9,568 nucleotides of DNA from Anaerolineaceae bacterium UBA5224 (GTDB taxonomy: Bacteria; Chloroflexota; Anaerolineae; Anaerolineales; Anaerolineaceae). Every line of letters begins with the position of its first letter. The first letter of the stretch is position 1. The stretch covers positions 21,665 through 31,232 of the forward strand of contig DHUW01000084.1 in NCBI GenBank assembly GCA_002409365.1, given 5' to 3'. The translations under genes and the position numbers were made by a program. Positions 1 through 5,607 of this stretch are shown here, piece by piece. The notes under the pieces are model-generated. The model did not search any database. It was not told where the DNA came from and was given only the letters and a program-made list of their open reading frames with translations.

Positions 1-2
1 TT

Positions 3-26
3 GTCACCCTGTGTGAAGCGAAATTT
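3..26 (+). repeat. Degenerate copy of GTCATCCTGAGCGAAGC-type interspersed repeat
   Basis: The segment begins GTCACCCTGTGTGAAGCGAA. Against the consensus I remember for a short repeat common in several environmental bacterial phyla (GTCATCCTGAGCGAAGCGAA, then GGAT), 18 of 24 positions agree. It has the same orientation as the better copy starting 154 bases further on. The consensus is from memory, and this copy is diverged enough that it could be chance. Confidence 0.35.
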
Positions 27-42
27 ATATTCAGAGTCATAG

Positions 43-63
43 GGGCGGGTCCGGGACCCGCCT
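43..63. repeat. GC-rich hairpin (8-bp perfect stem, 3-base loop)
   Basis: Positions 44-51 (GGCGGGTC) pair perfectly with 55-62 (GACCCGCC) around the loop CGG, and 43/63 add a G-T pair. No T-run follows on either strand, so it is not a standard intrinsic terminator. The preceding ATAGGGGCG resembles the GTAGGGGCG ends of palindromic elements found in intergenic DNA of Chloroflexota and other phyla. That resemblance is from memory. It lies between the two degenerate repeat copies. Confidence 0.5.
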
Positions 64-154
64 GAACCTCAATGCCAAAAAACACCCCCATACCCTTTCC
101 TTAGGAGAGGATGTTATCCATTGTGTCTGCTAGTACAGAAATGTATCTTTTAAA

Positions 155-186
155 GTGTCATCCTAAGCGAAGCTAAGGGTTTACCC
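155..186 (+). repeat. Diverged GTCATCCTGAGCGAAGC-type interspersed repeat containing a GCGAAGC mini-hairpin
   Basis: Positions 157-180 match the remembered consensus of this repeat type at 21 of 24 positions. The centre, CCTAAGCGAAGCTAAGG, folds into a seven-base-pair stem with one mismatch and a GAA loop. Its core GCGAAGC is known as an unusually stable DNA mini-hairpin. The element is non-coding and lies between operons, as this repeat type usually does. Its origin and mobility are not established by this sequence. Confidence 0.55.
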
Positions 187-342
187 AGAGTTGGAGCGGC
201 TGGACTGGGCCCCGTTTGAATTTCCAAGTCAAAGATAAAGACCTACTCCCACCGATAGCAGGATTAAAACAGCATCCCTCAGCTGCGCTACAAATAATTG
301 GGTTTGGGAACACCCTCGTGTGTTTTACGAACTGTTACGATT

Positions 343-969
343 TTAAATCGTTATCTCACGATAACCGTAGGTATTAATTACGCGGGTTTTCTTGTACTTG
401 GTTTCGCGCGGCAAGAGCGGGTTGTAGATATGCACGTGACCGTGCAGGTGTAATTTGGGTTGGAAGGTATCGATCAACCAGCGGAAGGCATCCACCCCCT
501 GATGGGCTGGATCATCGTCGTCATGAATTCCTGTCGCAGCTGCATGCGTGACAAAGACATCAAGGTAACGTCCGTAAACAGCCTTATTTAATAATAAGCG
601 CGGGACGAGTGAGTAAACCATATTCCACATTTGCTGTTGTGAATACTGGTAGGGTCCAAAATTGTAGAGCAAACTGCCCTCAATTCCGGTCAGGATAAGG
701 TCATTTTTCTCATCATAGTGAACAATTTTATGCAGGTTGATCGCCCCTTCGGGGTCAATCTTCCAGTTACCTTCCTGATCCTGGATATGTGGAACATGGT
801 TGCCATGCACAAAATAAACCGGAATGTCCAGACTGCTGACGACAAATTCGAGGTAGTTTGCTGGCAGATCTCCACAAGAAACTACCAGGTCTATGTCCTT
901 GAAGCGTGATTTAATAAACGTACTGTAAACACCCGGTACCTCGAGGTCACTGAGACCGAGGATTTTCAT
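343..969 (-). CDS. Metallophosphoesterase family protein (calcineurin-like fold)
   Basis: A 208-residue cytosolic protein with most of the metallophosphoesterase motifs in order: Asp8 in SDLE, Gly33-Asp34 (GD), Gly56-Asn57-His58 (GNH), Thr141-His142, and Gly177-His178-Val179-His180 (GHVH). These residues normally hold two divalent metals and hydrolyse phosphate esters; the natural substrate cannot be read from the sequence. The first motif is Asp-x-Glu, not the usual Asp-x-His, so one metal-ligand position differs. Between the last motifs is an Asp-rich stretch, HDDDDPAHQG (149-158). The ATG overlaps the TGA of acpS by four bases (ATGA), and a purine-rich GGGGAAG lies just upstream, which fixes the start and suggests translational coupling. 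It is the last gene of the cluster. The fold is clear, the function open. Confidence 0.85.
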   Translation of the reverse strand: MKILGLSDLEVPGVYSTFIKSRFKDIDLVVSCGDLPANYLEFVVSSLDIPVYFVHGNHVPHIQDQEGNWKIDPEGAINLHKIVHYDEKNDLILTGIEGSLLYNFGPYQYSQQQMWNMVYSLVPRLLLNKAVYGRYLDVFVTHAAATGIHDDDDPAHQGVDAFRWLIDTFQPKLHLHGHVHIYNPLLPRETKYKKTRVINTYGYREITI

Positions 970-1337
970 TTTTCTTCCCCGATTGCAGCCGCAACTGCAG
1001 CTGCCATGCCACCATCATGCGTAATGGATACACTCCAATGCTTGAGCCCCTTCAAGTTAGCCACCAGGAGCGCGTTGCCATGCAAGTGAACCAATGGTTC
1101 GCCAGACGGCTCGTGCAAAATTTCGATATCCTGCCAGGCAACCTTGCCAATGCCAGTGCCCAAAGCTTTTGAGACTGCTTCTTTGGCTGCGAAGATGCCG
1201 CTGAGAGTTTCATTGTCATCCCGCGCCTGGGATTGCTCTGCTGCAGTAAAAACACGTTGGATGAAGCGTTCGCGAATGTGTGGATTTACTTCTGCGAGAC
1301 GGTTGGTGCGAATAAGATCGATGCCGGTTTTGATCAT
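966..1337 (-). CDS. acpS: Holo-[acyl-carrier-protein] synthase
   Basis: This enzyme transfers the 4'-phosphopantetheine arm from coenzyme A to a serine of apo-acyl carrier protein, activating it for fatty-acid synthesis. The 123-residue length is typical of the AcpS family. The signatures are GIDL near the N-terminus, with Asp7 as a predicted magnesium ligand; FAAKEAVSKALGTG at 49-62, with Glu53 as the second magnesium ligand; and a C-terminal SITH (104-107). The start ATG overlaps the stop of the upstream M16 gene by four bases. AGGGA sits seven bases before it, a good ribosome-binding site. It also overlaps the downstream phosphoesterase by four bases, so the three genes are probably translated as a coupled set. 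Nothing in the sequence suggests a secondary-metabolite (Sfp-type) transferase. Confidence 0.95.
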   Translation of the reverse strand: MIKTGIDLIRTNRLAEVNPHIRERFIQRVFTAAEQSQARDDNETLSGIFAAKEAVSKALGTGIGKVAWQDIEILHEPSGEPLVHLHGNALLVANLKGLKHWSVSITHDGGMAAAVAAAIGEEK

Positions 1338-2620
1338 AAGGTTTTCCCTGCTGAGGTGATGACCAGTTTATCAAGGTCCCAATACTTCTGGGCACAAGCC
1401 AGGATGTCCTCTGTGCTCACGGATTCAAGAACGGCCGGCAGTTCACGCAGGTAATCGAGACTCAGGTTATAACGCTGCAGGCTGATCAGAAGACGGGCAA
1501 TGCCGGCATTGCTTTCCAACGAAATTGGCAGGCGACCCAGGGCTTGCTGCCTGACATCCGTAAGTTCTTTTTCCGTGACCGGTTCGCTGATGAACCGCTT
1601 CAGTTCTTCCTTGATCTTCACGATCGCTTTTTCGAGGTTGTTCGGATTGACCCCAGCAAAAACCTTCCAGCAGGAAGGACCTATACCGGATTCAAGCGAA
1701 CTTGCTGCGTAATAAGCTAATCCCGAGTGTTCACGTACAGACTCGCCGATGCGTCCCATCATGCCAAACTGCCCCAGGATGCTATCGCCAAGCGAACAAA
1801 CATGGTATTCTTCGCTCATTGCGATAGGGGCAGATGTGCCGATGATCACATTGGTCTGGCTCTTTTCGGCGATTGATATGTGTTCGCGCAGTGTTTCCCT
1901 GTGCGGCTGCCAGATCGGTAAGTTCTTTTGCTTTTGTTGGTGGGGTGGATTCCAGGCAGAGAAGATCTGCTGGAACAAATCTGCGGCTTTCTCACTATCC
2001 ATACCGCCCGAAAAGGCAATTACCATGCCATCGGGTCCAAGATATCGAGTATGGAAGGTTTGCAGGTCCTCGAGCTTGATGTTGGCAACCGTATGCGCGT
2101 AGCCGATTTCCGGGTCGCCGTAAGGATGACCGCGGTAGTAAAGACGGTCAAAAGCCTGGGAAGCCATCTCTTCAGTGTCTTGTAACTGGATTTTAAAAAT
2201 TGTTGCCAACTGCTGCTTGAGCCGTTCAAAGTGAGCCTGGGGGAAGGATGGCTGAGATAACATTTCCAGCAATAATCCCAGTATCAAGGGCAAATCTTCT
2301 TTGAGACACTGTCCAGAGAAAATGGTGGAGAGATGACCAGAACTGATGGAAAGGGAAGCTCCGCAACTTTCAATGAGAGTATGCAGCTCGCGAAATTCAT
2401 GCCTTTGAGTGCCTGTTGAAAGCATGGCAGCATGCAGGCTGGCAAGTCCATTCTTGCCGGTTGGGTCGGAGAGACTGCCTACTGGCAAATAACCCCGGAA
2501 GTAAACTGCCGGGCTGGTTGGGTTGGGGTAAGCCAGGAGAGTGCTTCCGTTTGAGAAGTTTTTGCGAAAAATGTTATCTGAGCCTGGCAAAGAAGCTGTG
2601 TCGAAGGTCCGGCTATCCAT
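1334..2620 (-). CDS. M16 family peptidase-like protein, non-catalytic subunit
   Basis: A 428-residue protein with the M16 (pitrilysin/processing-peptidase) double-domain architecture. Where active members have HxxEH, this one has Ser61-Leu-His-Ala-Ala65 in the aligned context GLASLHAAMLSTGT, so the zinc-binding histidines and catalytic glutamate are all gone. It keeps the family's second-half motif GRIGESVREHSGLAYYAAS (289-307), including Arg290, Arg296 and Tyr303, thought to position substrate in the partner's active site. This matches the non-catalytic subunit of heterodimeric bacterial M16B peptidases. No signal peptide is visible. I chose the ATG at 2620 over the GTG at 2647: it has GGGAGG six bases upstream and overlaps the preceding stop by only eight bases (ATGGATAG); the GTG lacks a ribosome-binding site. 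The stop overlaps acpS by four bases. Confidence 0.9.
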   Translation of the reverse strand: MDSRTFDTASLPGSDNIFRKNFSNGSTLLAYPNPTSPAVYFRGYLPVGSLSDPTGKNGLASLHAAMLSTGTQRHEFRELHTLIESCGASLSISSGHLSTIFSGQCLKEDLPLILGLLLEMLSQPSFPQAHFERLKQQLATIFKIQLQDTEEMASQAFDRLYYRGHPYGDPEIGYAHTVANIKLEDLQTFHTRYLGPDGMVIAFSGGMDSEKAADLFQQIFSAWNPPHQQKQKNLPIWQPHRETLREHISIAEKSQTNVIIGTSAPIAMSEEYHVCSLGDSILGQFGMMGRIGESVREHSGLAYYAASSLESGIGPSCWKVFAGVNPNNLEKAIVKIKEELKRFISEPVTEKELTDVRQQALGRLPISLESNAGIARLLISLQRYNLSLDYLRELPAVLESVSTEDILACAQKYWDLDKLVITSAGKTL

Positions 2621-3917
2621 TGGCTGCCTCCCGATTGCGGTAGACACCAGTCACACGGTGGGCAGGGTCAAGGTAGCGCCTGGCAACACGCAAAATATCT
2701 TCTGCGGTCACTTGCTCAAGGCGGGCAACGTAATCTGTAAACCAGCTATAGTCTGCAAAATTATTCGCATAGCCAAGCCAGAAAGCCTGGTTGGTGATGT
2801 TGTCACTGCTATAGGCAAAATTGGCCCGGGCTTGTTTGAGCGCAATTGCCTGGTCTTCAACTGAGGTTTTTTCATTCAGAAATTGATCAACGACCTGGTC
2901 GACCCTGGCGATTACTTCGTCCGGTGAGTGATCTTCCCGGCAGATGATGGATAACGAGTAGATTCCTGGGTCGATGCTCGCGCTGAGGGAGCCATAGGCT
3001 GAGGCAGCCAACTGACTTTCGACCAACTCCCGGTAAAATCGGCTGCTTCGGTTGCCAATGCCGCCGCTGCCAAACATATTAAGTGAAGAAGGTCCGCTGA
3101 GGATGCTCTCGATCAGCGTGTAAGCAAAGAAGTCGGGGTCGTTTGCCCGCGGCGATCTCCAGGCGATCTGGATGTAATTGGCTTCATCCGGCCCTTGCAC
3201 TTCAACGCGTTCTGCGCTGGCGATTTCATTTTCGGGTTTCGGAATAGAGCGAATGGGTTCGGTGTTCCCAATTGATTCGAAACAGTCCCTTACCAAGGTC
3301 AAGATATCGTCCAGGTCAAAAGATCCAGCCAGGCAAAGCATGGCATTGCTGGGCTGGTAGTAGTTGCGGTAATGACCGTAAAGGTCTTCACGGGTCAGCG
3401 AGAGCAAATCTTCGGTTGAGCCAAGCACCTCGTTACGATATGGGTGCTGCTTAAAAGAAGCCTGTTGAACAGCTTCACTCAGCAAAAACTGGGGGTCGTT
3501 CTCGTTGCCCTCCCTTTCAGAGAGGATCACGGTTCGTTCTGTCTCTACTTCAAGAGAGTCAAACAGGCTGTTGACCATGCGGTCAGCCTCGAAACGTAGT
3601 GCCAATTCAAGTGCAATACTGGGAAGTGTTTGGTAATAGGCTGTCCAGTCCGGGCTTGTCAGGGCATTGGAGTAGCCCCCAGTGCGGGAGATGGTGTCTT
3701 CCATCTCCTTGCCGGTAAAATTTTTGGTGCCCTTGAACTGCATATGCTCGACCCAATGGCTCAGACCAGTTTTCCCGGGAATTTCGTTGCGGGAACCTAC
3801 GTTGTACCAGACCCAGGCGCTGACAATAGGCGCGGTTCGAATTTGTTTTAAGGCGATGCGTAACCCGTTTGAAAGGGTAAAAAAGAAAGGTTTTTCGTTA
3901 TTGTTCAATTTTCTCAA
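2613..3917 (-). CDS. M16 family zinc metallopeptidase, catalytic subunit
   Basis: A 434-residue M16 peptidase. The inverted zinc motif HWVEH (54-58) lies in GLSHWVEHMQFKGT, and the distal glutamates stand in ETERTVILSE, with Glu134 the likely third zinc ligand 76 residues after His58 and Glu127 also conserved. The second half (about 190-430) carries the paralogous domain with NRSSRFYRELVESQLAAS; the tyrosine normally found in its LAY motif is Ala305. That residue survives in the next gene's product, so the two probably form an active-plus-inactive heterodimer that degrades peptides in the cytosol. No signal peptide is evident. The start is uncertain. The longest frame opens with TTG at 3917, without a near Shine-Dalgarno; an ATG at 3921 is in another frame. 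The ATG frame would join this one if a single A were removed from the AAAA run at 3909-3912. It lies 14 bases after the membrane-protein gene. Confidence 0.92.
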   Translation of the reverse strand: MRKLNNNEKPFFFTLSNGLRIALKQIRTAPIVSAWVWYNVGSRNEIPGKTGLSHWVEHMQFKGTKNFTGKEMEDTISRTGGYSNALTSPDWTAYYQTLPSIALELALRFEADRMVNSLFDSLEVETERTVILSEREGNENDPQFLLSEAVQQASFKQHPYRNEVLGSTEDLLSLTREDLYGHYRNYYQPSNAMLCLAGSFDLDDILTLVRDCFESIGNTEPIRSIPKPENEIASAERVEVQGPDEANYIQIAWRSPRANDPDFFAYTLIESILSGPSSLNMFGSGGIGNRSSRFYRELVESQLAASAYGSLSASIDPGIYSLSIICREDHSPDEVIARVDQVVDQFLNEKTSVEDQAIALKQARANFAYSSDNITNQAFWLGYANNFADYSWFTDYVARLEQVTAEDILRVARRYLDPAHRVTGVYRNREAANG

Positions 3918-3931
3918 TCATGAAGTCTGAT

Positions 3932-4441
3932 CTATGCTTCCTGTTCAACAGGGGCCTGCCTGTCAGGCGACCAGCGGATCATCATTACCAAACCTACAAG
4001 AATCACAAACAGACCTATCATGACACCGTAACTTTGCAACGTGCCAAGGATAACTTCAGGAGGTGGATTGGTGCCGAAACCGAAGGCATCTGCGAGTGCT
4101 GTGAAAACACAAATTACATAACCAGTCATCAGTGTACGGGTGCCGATGTCTGCCAAAAGCGATTTATTGGTACAAGCCCAGAAGGCATTTAGAGTGCTAC
4201 TGGCTCCGCCAGTGAGCAAGCCAATACCGATCAAAAAAGTAATAATTTGAGTGAAACCAATGTACAAGCCGCGATCCAATCCAAAAAGATCAGGTCTAAG
4301 CCCAAGGATCACGACCAGCAACCCTATTATGGTCAAGGTGAGACCATGACGTATCATGGTGTGTGGGAATCCGAAGTCCTTGGAATGGCGGTCAAGATTG
4401 TTGCATGGATCTATGAGAACGTCTCGGTCAGTTAGCTTCAT
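3932..4441 (-). CDS. Small four-helix integral membrane protein of unknown function
   Basis: A protein of 169 residues that I do not recognise. A polar N-terminal stretch of about 30 residues (containing DPCNNLDRHSKDFGF) precedes four predicted transmembrane helices at roughly 33-49, 59-79, 101-122 and 137-155, with a short acidic C-terminal tail ending PVEQEA. No catalytic motif stands out. The second loop and third helix hold Asn85, Cys90 and Asn92, then a conserved-looking Asp-Ala-Phe-Gly-Phe-Gly before a PPP turn. The ATG at 4441 has AGGG nine bases upstream and starts six bases after the dipeptidase stop; a TTG one codon earlier and an ATG at 4357 are alternatives, the latter lacking a ribosome-binding site. 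Its place inside the peptidase cluster suggests co-expression, but it could equally be an independent envelope protein. Confidence 0.75.
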   Translation of the reverse strand: MKLTDRDVLIDPCNNLDRHSKDFGFPHTMIRHGLTLTIIGLLVVILGLRPDLFGLDRGLYIGFTQIITFLIGIGLLTGGASSTLNAFWACTNKSLLADIGTRTLMTGYVICVFTALADAFGFGTNPPPEVILGTLQSYGVMIGLFVILVGLVMMIRWSPDRQAPVEQEA

Positions 4442-4447
4442 CAATTT

Positions 4448-5551
4448 CTACCCTGGTAAAACTGATTCTACCACTCTCAAAAAATTACCCGAAAAAATCT
4501 TGCTAATCTCTTGTTCATTGTACCCAAGATCCTGCAGGAAAGTGGTCAATTTTTGCAAGTCAGCAATGCTATCCAACTCGTGCGGTACGTGTTCAAGACC
4601 TACACCGCCGTCAAAATCACTGCCGATGCCAACTTGGTCACAATTTCCAGCGACCTGGCAGATATGATCGATCTGCTCAGCCACCAACCGAAGTGATACA
4701 GCCTCTCTGCCTCCATCAGCACACCAATCCCAATTCAGGAAGGCGTTGAGGGGAACAACACCAATTACGCCACCTCGTTCGATCAGTTGCTTTAACACTT
4801 GATCTGAAAGCAGGCGGTTGGTGAAGTAGCCTTTCACAAGCGAGGCGACGTTGGAATGGCTGGCGATGATCTGACCCGGATAGACCTCAAGGCATTCCAG
4901 GGCTGCCGGTTCGTCCATGTGTGACAGGTCCAGGATGAATCCGGTTTTTGCCATTTCATGGAGCAACTGCCGACCCAAATCGGTCAATGGACCAGGCTCA
5001 CGGGTTCCGCCACAGAACTGATTACCAGCCCAGGCAAGACCAATTGAGCGCAAGCCGTTTTCCCACCAAAGCGGGAGCTCAGAAAAATCAGTGATGCCTT
5101 CTGCACCTTCCATGGTTGGAATAATTCCAAGTGGCAGATAATCGCTAGGTTGGGGGTCCGGAGGTTGTTTCTCCCATTCCTGCAGGTGATTCCGCAGATC
5201 AGATTTTGTAAGGATCAAGCGGTATACTTCAGGCTTTTCTTCAGCCAGGCGATGATAGAGATTCAGGTGATTCCAGTAAATCCGGTTGGCTTCCTCAGGC
5301 GTTCGGTAGACCTGCTGGTTAGGGTAAAGCTCCTTCTCAGCACGCAACGGTCCAGCAAAAAGAGTACCGAAAACCAGGGCCACTTTACCCCGGTTGTACT
5401 CCGGCCATCCGAGCAACGATTGGTATTTAAGGCCAGGTACGGGATGGTCGGCTTCTAGCCGGCGGGTTTCGTAGACTGAGCGGCTATAATCCCTTCCGAA
5501 GGAAAGAATGTTATAAGACAGGTCCTGATGGGCATCGATAATTAAGTTCAT
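4448..5551 (-). CDS. Membrane dipeptidase family (peptidase M19) protein
   Basis: A 367-residue binuclear-zinc amidohydrolase of the renal dipeptidase family, which cleaves dipeptides and in some bacteria other small amide substrates. The metal-site motifs are all present in order: DAHQD near the N-terminus (His8, Asp10), MEGAEG with bridging Glu148, LDLSH with His211, SHS with His232, and GIGSDFDG with Asp312 or Asp314. The C-terminal GNFLRV is also typical. No signal peptide or membrane helix is visible, so despite the family name it should be cytosolic. The frame is open 14 codons further up to a TTG at 5593, but that TTG lies inside the S1 gene's terminator hairpin; I chose the ATG at 5551, which brings the protein directly to the conserved IIDAHQD start. 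The ATG lacks a clear Shine-Dalgarno. It is the first gene of the six-gene cluster. The exact substrate is unknown. Confidence 0.92.
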   Translation of the reverse strand: MNLIIDAHQDLSYNILSFGRDYSRSVYETRRLEADHPVPGLKYQSLLGWPEYNRGKVALVFGTLFAGPLRAEKELYPNQQVYRTPEEANRIYWNHLNLYHRLAEEKPEVYRLILTKSDLRNHLQEWEKQPPDPQPSDYLPLGIIPTMEGAEGITDFSELPLWWENGLRSIGLAWAGNQFCGGTREPGPLTDLGRQLLHEMAKTGFILDLSHMDEPAALECLEVYPGQIIASHSNVASLVKGYFTNRLLSDQVLKQLIERGGVIGVVPLNAFLNWDWCADGGREAVSLRLVAEQIDHICQVAGNCDQVGIGSDFDGGVGLEHVPHELDSIADLQKLTTFLQDLGYNEQEISKIFSGNFLRVVESVLPG

Positions 5552-5558
5552 AGGTAAT

Positions 5559-5591
5559 AAAAAGCGTCGGAGAAGTTTCCCGCTCCGACGC
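5559..5591 (-). terminator. Intrinsic terminator of the S1-protein gene
   Basis: In minus-strand RNA, GCGTCGGAG (5591-5583) pairs perfectly with CTCCGACGC (5572-5564) over nine base pairs, with a ten-base loop CGGGAAACTT, and is followed directly by TTTTT (5563-5559), then ATT. It starts 17 bases after the TAA of the S1 gene. This is the clearest terminator in the window, and it separates the S1 unit from the six-gene cluster, whose first ATG lies only seven bases beyond the T-run. Confidence 0.9.
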
Positions 5592-5607
5592 AATCGTTCA
5601 AAGAGTA

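Larger units (their letters stand above)
1..342. other. Intergenic region downstream of the phosphoesterase gene; no gene seen
   Basis: This stretch follows the last gene of the minus-strand cluster and runs to the left edge. I see no convincing coding sequence on either strand. It contains two degenerate copies of a short interspersed repeat (3-26 and 157-180), a GC-rich hairpin (43-63), and, on the minus strand, a very weak terminator candidate at about 265-286: a CAGC/GCTG stem followed by TTTT. That terminator has only four or five pairs, so I do not list it separately. The repeats and lack of coding suggest an accumulation site for small non-autonomous elements between operons. Confidence 0.6.

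Noticed and set aside
111..176. Plus-strand 21-codon frame with AGGAG just before its ATG
   Set aside because: The AGGAG is only three bases from the ATG, the end of the frame lies within the interspersed repeat, and nothing supports expression.
185..230. Imperfect inverted repeat GACTGGG ... CCAAGTC near 203-229
   Set aside because: Only seven pairs including one G-T around a loop of about 13 bases, with no T-run; not distinguishable from chance.
1749..2102. 117-codon plus-strand open frame inside the second M16 gene
   Set aside because: It is antisense to a clear M16 protein, and its Cys/Trp-rich, low-complexity translation matches no family I know.
2621..2647. GTG start for the second M16 gene at 2647
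   Set aside because: It would enlarge the overlap with the preceding gene to 35 bases and has no ribosome-binding site, whereas the ATG at 2620 has GGGAGG at ideal spacing.
5552..5593. 14-codon N-terminal extension of the dipeptidase from a TTG at 5593
   Set aside because: The TTG falls within the terminator hairpin of the S1 gene and the residues are basic and non-conserved in character. The family's conserved start begins directly after the ATG at 5551.
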